A stretch of 8,803 nt of DNA from CAMTWJ01 sp964643605 (lineage in GTDB: Bacteria; Patescibacteriota; Saccharimonadia; Saccharimonadales; 2-12-FULL-41-12), in contig CAZXTF010000027.1 of the NCBI GenBank assembly GCA_964643605.1, forward strand, positions 1-8,803, in the 5' to 3' direction. The translations under genes and the position numbers were made by a program. The notes under the pieces are model-generated. The model was not told the origin of the DNA. It saw nothing but the letters and a program-made list of their open reading frames with translations, and did not search any database. Numbering within the stretch: the first letter of the stretch is position 1; each line of letters begins with the position of its first letter. Positions 4,980 to 8,803 of this stretch are shown in pieces.

Positions 4980-6096
4980 AATAGGACTTGTGGTCGACGA
5001 TGGCTTAGACCGACTAGATGGCGTACAAAAATATACGGTAACAATAGGTACTTATTTTGCATCTTTAGGACACGAAGTGCATTACCTTTGCGGCCAGACG
5101 AATCGCACTGATATACCAAACATACACTCTCTGAGTCGTAATATTTCTGTACGATCTAATGGTGGGAATCAACTAACTATTCCACTGCCAGCATCTAAGA
5201 AAGCTATTAAGAAACTGCTCGACCAAGAGGATTTTGATATTTTACATGTACAGGTGCCGTATAGCCCATTTTTAGCGGGAAAGATTATCTCGTATGCCCA
5301 CAAAAAAACACCCATCGTGGGGACATTTCACATACTACCCTTTGGCAAATGGCAGATTATAGGAAGTTACTTACTTGGGGTAGCTCAAAGACTATCTATT
5401 AGAAAGTTCAGCCAGTTTTGGAGCGTCTCTAAACCTGCCCAAAAATTTGCGAAGAGCACGTTTGGTATTACCTCAAAAGTACTGCCAAACCCAGTCGTAA
5501 TTGCTGATTTTAAGCCTACAAAACCGGTAAAAACTAAAGATAAAACGATTCGATTGGTCTATTTGAATAGGTTGGTAAAACGAAAAGGCTGCATGGAGCT
5601 ACTCAAGGCGCTCGTTTGGGCGCTAGAACATAATAAAATCAAGCGAGGTATACATCTTGATATCTGCAGTGAGGGCTACGATAGGATAAGGTTAGAAGAA
5701 TTTGTAGCAACACACAGCCTAGAAAAGATGGTCAGTTTTCGGGGATATATATCTGACGAGAAAAAAGCAAAGTACTTACAGCAGTCAGATATTGCAGTTT
5801 TTCCTTCTCTGGGCGGTGAAAGTTTTGGGATAGTGCTTATTGAAGCGATGGCGGCTGGTGCTGGAGCGGTTATCGGAGGAGATAACCCAGGATACGCTAG
5901 TGTACTCGAACAAGAAGAGACACTATTTGACCCGACCAATACTATCGCTTTTGGGACAAAACTCGCTGACTTAATTATGGATGATACAAAGCGAGCTAAG
6001 ATTCATGCATACCAGCAGAAAATGATTACCCAGTATGATGTGTCAGTGGTGGGAGATGCATTATTAACAACCTATCAAAACTTGCAAAGAAAGTAG
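4960..6096 (+). CDS. GT4 family glycosyltransferase, second tandem copy
   Basis: A 378-residue GT-B enzyme of family GT4, clearly related to its upstream neighbour but diverged. Landmarks from the GTG start: LKIGLVVDD (6-14), LDGVQ (19-23, with Asp in place of one glycine of the usual GGxxQ loop), ILHVQVPYSP (94-103), GTFH with His124, LNRLVKRKG (Arg204, Lys209), ICSEGYDR where GGDGPDR is usual (235-242), and GESFGIVLIEA with the E-x7-E pair Glu287/Glu295. The catalytic landmarks are kept, so it is probably active, perhaps with a different acceptor or donor. It overlaps the upstream glycosyltransferase gene by 20 nt and has its own GAGG, which implies coupled translation and consecutive steps in one glycoconjugate pathway. 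It ends in two consecutive TAG codons (6094-6099). No membrane span is seen; a cytoplasmic, membrane-associated enzyme is likely. Confidence 0.85.
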   Translation: MTKNTLKIGLVVDDGLDRLDGVQKYTVTIGTYFASLGHEVHYLCGQTNRTDIPNIHSLSRNISVRSNGGNQLTIPLPASKKAIKKLLDQEDFDILHVQVPYSPFLAGKIISYAHKKTPIVGTFHILPFGKWQIIGSYLLGVAQRLSIRKFSQFWSVSKPAQKFAKSTFGITSKVLPNPVVIADFKPTKPVKTKDKTIRLVYLNRLVKRKGCMELLKALVWALEHNKIKRGIHLDICSEGYDRIRLEEFVATHSLEKMVSFRGYISDEKKAKYLQQSDIAVFPSLGGESFGIVLIEAMAAGAGAVIGGDNPGYASVLEQEETLFDPTNTIAFGTKLADLIMDDTKRAKIHAYQQKMITQYDVSVVGDALLTTYQNLQRK

Positions 6097-6118
6097 TAGA
6101 TATAAGATACTAAAACTT

Positions 6119-6122
6119 GAGG
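6119..6122 (+). promoter_or_regulatory. Shine-Dalgarno deciding the AI-2E transporter start
   Basis: GAGG lies 6 nt before ATG at 6129. It would overlap the alternative TTG start at 6117, which is therefore unlikely. Confidence 0.6.
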
Positions 6123-6128
6123 ATATAT

Positions 6129-7211
6129 ATGAGTAAAAAACAAAATGAAATAAGTATCTCTATCGAAACCGAGACTATTGTAAAAGGATTAGCCTTGGTT
6201 GTGGCTTTAATTATTGTATTAGGGTTACTGCATAGCCTTGCTAGGCCTCTGCTTCTGTTGTCTATATCATTTTTTCTAGCAATTGCCCTGAATCCTACTG
6301 TTAACTGGATTACGGCTCGTCTAAAAAGCAAGAGCCGAATAAGAGGTACTGCAATTGCCTATGTATTTGTCATGACTGTTCTGATTGGCTTTTTCTCTCT
6401 TATTATTCCACCTCTAGTGGGTCAGACAATTGATTTCGTAAAGGATGTTCCAGCAACTATTGAGAGTTTTAAAAAGCAGGACTCACCGGCTACACGATTT
6501 GTTTACCGTTACAATTTAGATGAGCAGCTCGATGATTTTGCTTCTGATTTTAAAAATCGCTCAAGCGATATCAGCCAGCCTGCATTAGCGACTGCTACTA
6601 CGATTGGCTCAACACTTGTGTCCGTTATTGCCGTATTAGTACTTACCTTCATGATGCTCATAGAAGGCCCTAGTTGGCTGAAACGCTTTTGGGCAATACA
6701 ACCAGCCTCTAAGCGTAAAGAACGCCAGGAAACCGCTCAAAAGATGTATAGAGTAGTCACAGGCTTCGTGAACGGTCAGTTTCTGATCGCATTAATTGCT
6801 GGAGCCTTCGCATTCGTGGCGCTTGTTATTGCCAGTCAAATCTTCAATGTAACGGTTAATGCTATAGCGCTAGCGGGCATTGTAGCAGTGTTTGCCCTAC
6901 TGCCACTTATTGGTGCCACATTGGGAGCTGTTATTGTAGTTTTGGCATGTATGTTTGTTTCGTTCCCGCTGGCAATAACTATGGCAATATTCTTTGTTGT
7001 CTACCAGCAAATTGAAAATACAACCCTTCAGCCATATATTCAGTCTAAGAATAATAATCTAACACCGCTTATTGTGTTTACAGCAGCTATTATCGGAGCC
7101 AGCCTAGGTGGTCTAATGGGTGCATTATTTGCTATACCAGTAGCAGGTTGCTTACGTATTCTCGTGATGAGTCACTATAAAGATCGCTTAGAAAAAGCAA
7201 AACTTATCTAA
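6129..7211 (+). CDS. AI-2E family transporter (PerM/TqsA-like permease)
   Basis: A 360-residue polytopic inner-membrane protein with the AI-2E/UPF0118 layout. Two or three N-terminal spans (about 18-36, 39-56, 73-96) are followed by a soluble amphipathic region (about 100-150) and a fourth span (about 157-179). Then come a charged linker (183-208) and a C-terminal block of spans (about 217-236, 243-278, 281-294, 311-345). Family motifs are visible: GFVNGQFLIA (212-221), LLPLIGATLGA (257-267), the conserved YQQIENTTLQP (292-302) and a Gly-rich GASLGGLMGALFAIPVAG (323-340). Members export autoinducer-2 or other small molecules or act as ion antiporters, so the substrate is open. The ATG at 6129 is chosen because of GAGG at 6119-6122. 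The gene starts 32 nt after the glycosyltransferase stop with no terminator between, so it may share that transcript. Its stop overlaps the convergent cysS stop by 4 nt. Confidence 0.88.
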   Translation: MSKKQNEISISIETETIVKGLALVVALIIVLGLLHSLARPLLLLSISFFLAIALNPTVNWITARLKSKSRIRGTAIAYVFVMTVLIGFFSLIIPPLVGQTIDFVKDVPATIESFKKQDSPATRFVYRYNLDEQLDDFASDFKNRSSDISQPALATATTIGSTLVSVIAVLVLTFMMLIEGPSWLKRFWAIQPASKRKERQETAQKMYRVVTGFVNGQFLIALIAGAFAFVALVIASQIFNVTVNAIALAGIVAVFALLPLIGATLGAVIVVLACMFVSFPLAITMAIFFVVYQQIENTTLQPYIQSKNNNLTPLIVFTAAIIGASLGGLMGALFAIPVAGCLRILVMSHYKDRLEKAKLI

Positions 7212-8569
7212 ACTCGATACCAGATAGGTCCCTGATCGGTGTCTCTAACACATATCCCTTGCTTTTCTAACTCTTCTCGTAAGTCATCAGATCTTTGCCA
7301 GTTTTTATCAGCCCGAGCCTGCTCTCGCTCCTGGATTAATGTCTTTGCGTTCTCAGATATATCACTTGAAATAAATTTTATACCGAAAAGACTTGTTAGT
7401 AATTCAAGTAACGTACTGTTTGGAGCACTGTCCCCTAGTGCCACAAAAGCTTCATCAATCAAGGCCCATGTTTCTGGACTTGCCAGATCATTATCTAGAA
7501 TTGTCGATATTCTCTCTACAAATTGGCTTTCTTTCTGTTCTACTTGCCACATACGATCAGCAAAACTTTGCCAATTCTGCAATCGGTTTTGGGCCGCCTG
7601 CAGACTCTCCCATGTGAAGTTCGTCTCGTTTCTATAATGCGACTGTAGTACTAACATGCGGAATGCGAGCGGGTCAAAACCCTTAAGAACTATATCCTCT
7701 AGAGTGTAGAAATTTTGTGCTGACTTAGCCATCTTGCGTCCATCTACCAAAATATGATTGTTATGTACAAAATAATTCGCCATTATGCTACTGTTAGCTG
7801 CTGTACTCTGAGCAATCTCATTCTCGTGATGAGGAAAGATTAGGTCGATCCCTCCTGTATGGATATCAAACGGTAAGTTCAGCGCTGCCTCGCTCATGGC
7901 AGAACACTCTATATGCCAACCGGGGCGACCCTTTAGATTCTTCCCTTCAATCTCAAAATTCCAGGCAGGTTCACCAGGTTTTTGCACCTTCCATAACGCA
8001 AAGTCATGCACAGATTCTTTATCATACTCATCATTATCTATCCGTGCTTCGCTTGTATTCTCAGTAGATATATTTAGAAGTTGGCCATATTTCCTGCCTT
8101 TATCTTTGTAGGCCTTTATAGAGAAGTACACACCATCATCCGTAGTGTATGCAATTTTCTCATGGACCAGCTTGACAATAAGTTCTTGCATAGCAGGGAT
8201 ACTGTCAATGGCACTAATAAATTGTATCTTGTCAGTCGCAACACCAACTTTTTGCATATCATCCAAAAAGAGCTCTTTATATTCATCGGTGAGCTTTCTT
8301 AGGGCCTCCTTTGGCTCTAAGTCAGGGTATTTTTCTTGGCTCCGTTTGATTGTTTTGTCGTCAACATCAGTATAGTTCATCACGTGTTTAACTCGATACC
8401 CTTGATTTTCAAGAACTCTTCGAAGAGTGTCAGCAAAAATATAGGCACTCAAATTGCCGATATGGGCTCTGTCGTACACTGTTGGCCCACAAGAATACAT
8501 CCGAATTTCTTTTGTATCTATTGGCTTAAATTCTTCAACTGATTTTGTAAGGGTATTATAAATTTTCAT
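7208..8569 (-). CDS. cysS: Cysteinyl-tRNA synthetase (CysRS)
   Basis: A 453-residue class I aminoacyl-tRNA synthetase that charges tRNA-Cys in the cytoplasm. The Rossmann catalytic domain begins MKIYNT and contains YSCGPTVYD (25-33), the HIGH motif as HIGN (36-39), NYTDVDDK (65-72), GWHIECSAMS (217-226) and FPHHENE (245-251). The zinc ligands expected by comparison with E. coli CysRS are all present: Cys27, Cys222, His247 and Glu251. The KMSKS loop reads KMAKS (279-283), a mild variant. The C terminus keeps the REQAR-DKNW-SDDLREEL helix (415-434) and ends GPIWYRV, so the protein is full length. The ATG is the one inside the ATGA overlap with the upstream DHH gene; a GAGG further upstream is too distant to be an ideal Shine-Dalgarno, so translation is probably coupled. 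The assignment is very secure. Confidence 0.97.
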   Translation of the reverse strand: MKIYNTLTKSVEEFKPIDTKEIRMYSCGPTVYDRAHIGNLSAYIFADTLRRVLENQGYRVKHVMNYTDVDDKTIKRSQEKYPDLEPKEALRKLTDEYKELFLDDMQKVGVATDKIQFISAIDSIPAMQELIVKLVHEKIAYTTDDGVYFSIKAYKDKGRKYGQLLNISTENTSEARIDNDEYDKESVHDFALWKVQKPGEPAWNFEIEGKNLKGRPGWHIECSAMSEAALNLPFDIHTGGIDLIFPHHENEIAQSTAANSSIMANYFVHNNHILVDGRKMAKSAQNFYTLEDIVLKGFDPLAFRMLVLQSHYRNETNFTWESLQAAQNRLQNWQSFADRMWQVEQKESQFVERISTILDNDLASPETWALIDEAFVALGDSAPNSTLLELLTSLFGIKFISSDISENAKTLIQEREQARADKNWQRSDDLREELEKQGICVRDTDQGPIWYRV

Positions 8570-8803
8570 AGTAATTGTGCTGCCTCTTGAATAAGCTGTT
8601 CTTTGACGGTTTCGTAACTTCTACCATCGGTAACCCGAAAACCGCTGGCGTAGCTGTGCCCGCCACCACCGAAATGTTCGGCCAATTGTGCCGCAATCTT
8701 AACTCCGTAATTTGTCCTAACTTTACCAGTTATACGCCCATCTGGGTACAGCTTAAAAGCAACGGCTGCTTCTACCTCTTCAACTTGTCTCATCTCGTCC
8801 AGA
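8566..8803 (-). CDS. DHH/DHHA1 family phosphoesterase, C-terminal part (NrnA-like; truncated by window edge)
   Basis: The frame is open to the right edge (codons for LDE precede the first visible Met), so only the last 78 or so residues are seen. These are a DHHA1 domain: strands AAVAFKLYPDGRITGKVRTN, then the substrate-binding GGGGHSYASGF motif (GGGGH at 8670-8656) and a C-terminal helix. In NrnA/RecJ-type enzymes this domain pairs with an N-terminal DHH manganese-dependent phosphodiesterase domain that degrades nanoRNAs, pAp or cyclic dinucleotides. The catalytic half is outside the window, so the exact substrate cannot be given. The gene ends in TGA within ATGA, sharing bases with the cysS start. 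That overlap shows TGA serves as a stop here and that the two genes form one transcript. Confidence 0.82.
   Translation of the reverse strand, partial: LDEMRQVEEVEAAVAFKLYPDGRITGKVRTNYGVKIAAQLAEHFGGGGHSYASGFRVTDGRSYETVKEQLIQEAAQLL

Noticed and set aside
6117..6128. TTG 6117 as start of the AI-2E transporter
   Set aside because: It overlaps the GAGG that is well placed for ATG 6129, and adds only four residues.
1..8803. Mobile element, CRISPR array, tRNA or rRNA
   Set aside because: No transposase, integrase, terminal repeats, spaced direct repeats, cloverleaf or rRNA-like sequence was recognised by eye in the window.

Overview
The window looks like a chromosomal segment of a streamlined Patescibacteria (CPR) bacterium, most likely Saccharibacteria (TM7). 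This is inferred from the gene set (paired PimA-like GT4 glycosyltransferases, AI-2E family permease, HdeD-like membrane protein, short alpha/beta hydrolases), the moderate G+C content and the tight, overlapping packing. TGA is used as a real stop (the DHH gene ends in the TGA of an ATGA overlap), so the TGA=Gly code of Gracilibacteria/Absconditabacteria does not apply. No mobile element, CRISPR array, tRNA or rRNA is visible.

Layout, left to right. (1) The 3' part of an alpha/beta hydrolase gene (+) converges on, and overlaps by 11 nt, a minus-strand gene for a PLP-dependent Cys/Met-metabolism-type enzyme. (2) A 316-nt divergent intergenic region (1631-1946) is the richest part of the window. 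On the minus strand it carries what reads as a complete SAM-I (S-box) riboswitch aptamer. This is followed by a 10-bp terminator-like hairpin whose 3' arm contains the Shine-Dalgarno of the PLP enzyme, which starts at TTG. On the plus strand the same region holds a good sigma70-type promoter and a strong Shine-Dalgarno for the next operon, plus an inverted repeat and a perfect DnaA-box 9-mer. (3) A two-gene membrane-protein operon (HdeD/DUF308-like, then a small two-TM protein) ends at a clear intrinsic terminator (2831-2858). (4) A plus-strand run follows: an alpha/beta hydrolase with an atypical nucleophile elbow, two GT4 glycosyltransferases whose reading frames overlap, and an AI-2E family transporter. 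(5) From the right edge, minus-strand genes for a DHH/DHHA1 phosphoesterase (partial) and cysteinyl-tRNA synthetase are joined by an ATGA stop/start overlap. They converge on the transporter gene with a 4-nt overlap.

How it fits together. The PLP enzyme is probably feedback-controlled by S-adenosylmethionine: SAM binding should favour the terminator/SD-sequestering hairpin and shut expression off. The two glycosyltransferases probably act in succession on a lipid or envelope glycoconjugate at the inner face of the membrane. The DHH-CysRS pair is housekeeping (nanoRNA/nucleotide turnover and tRNA charging). All functional calls are by motif reading only; no database search was possible.
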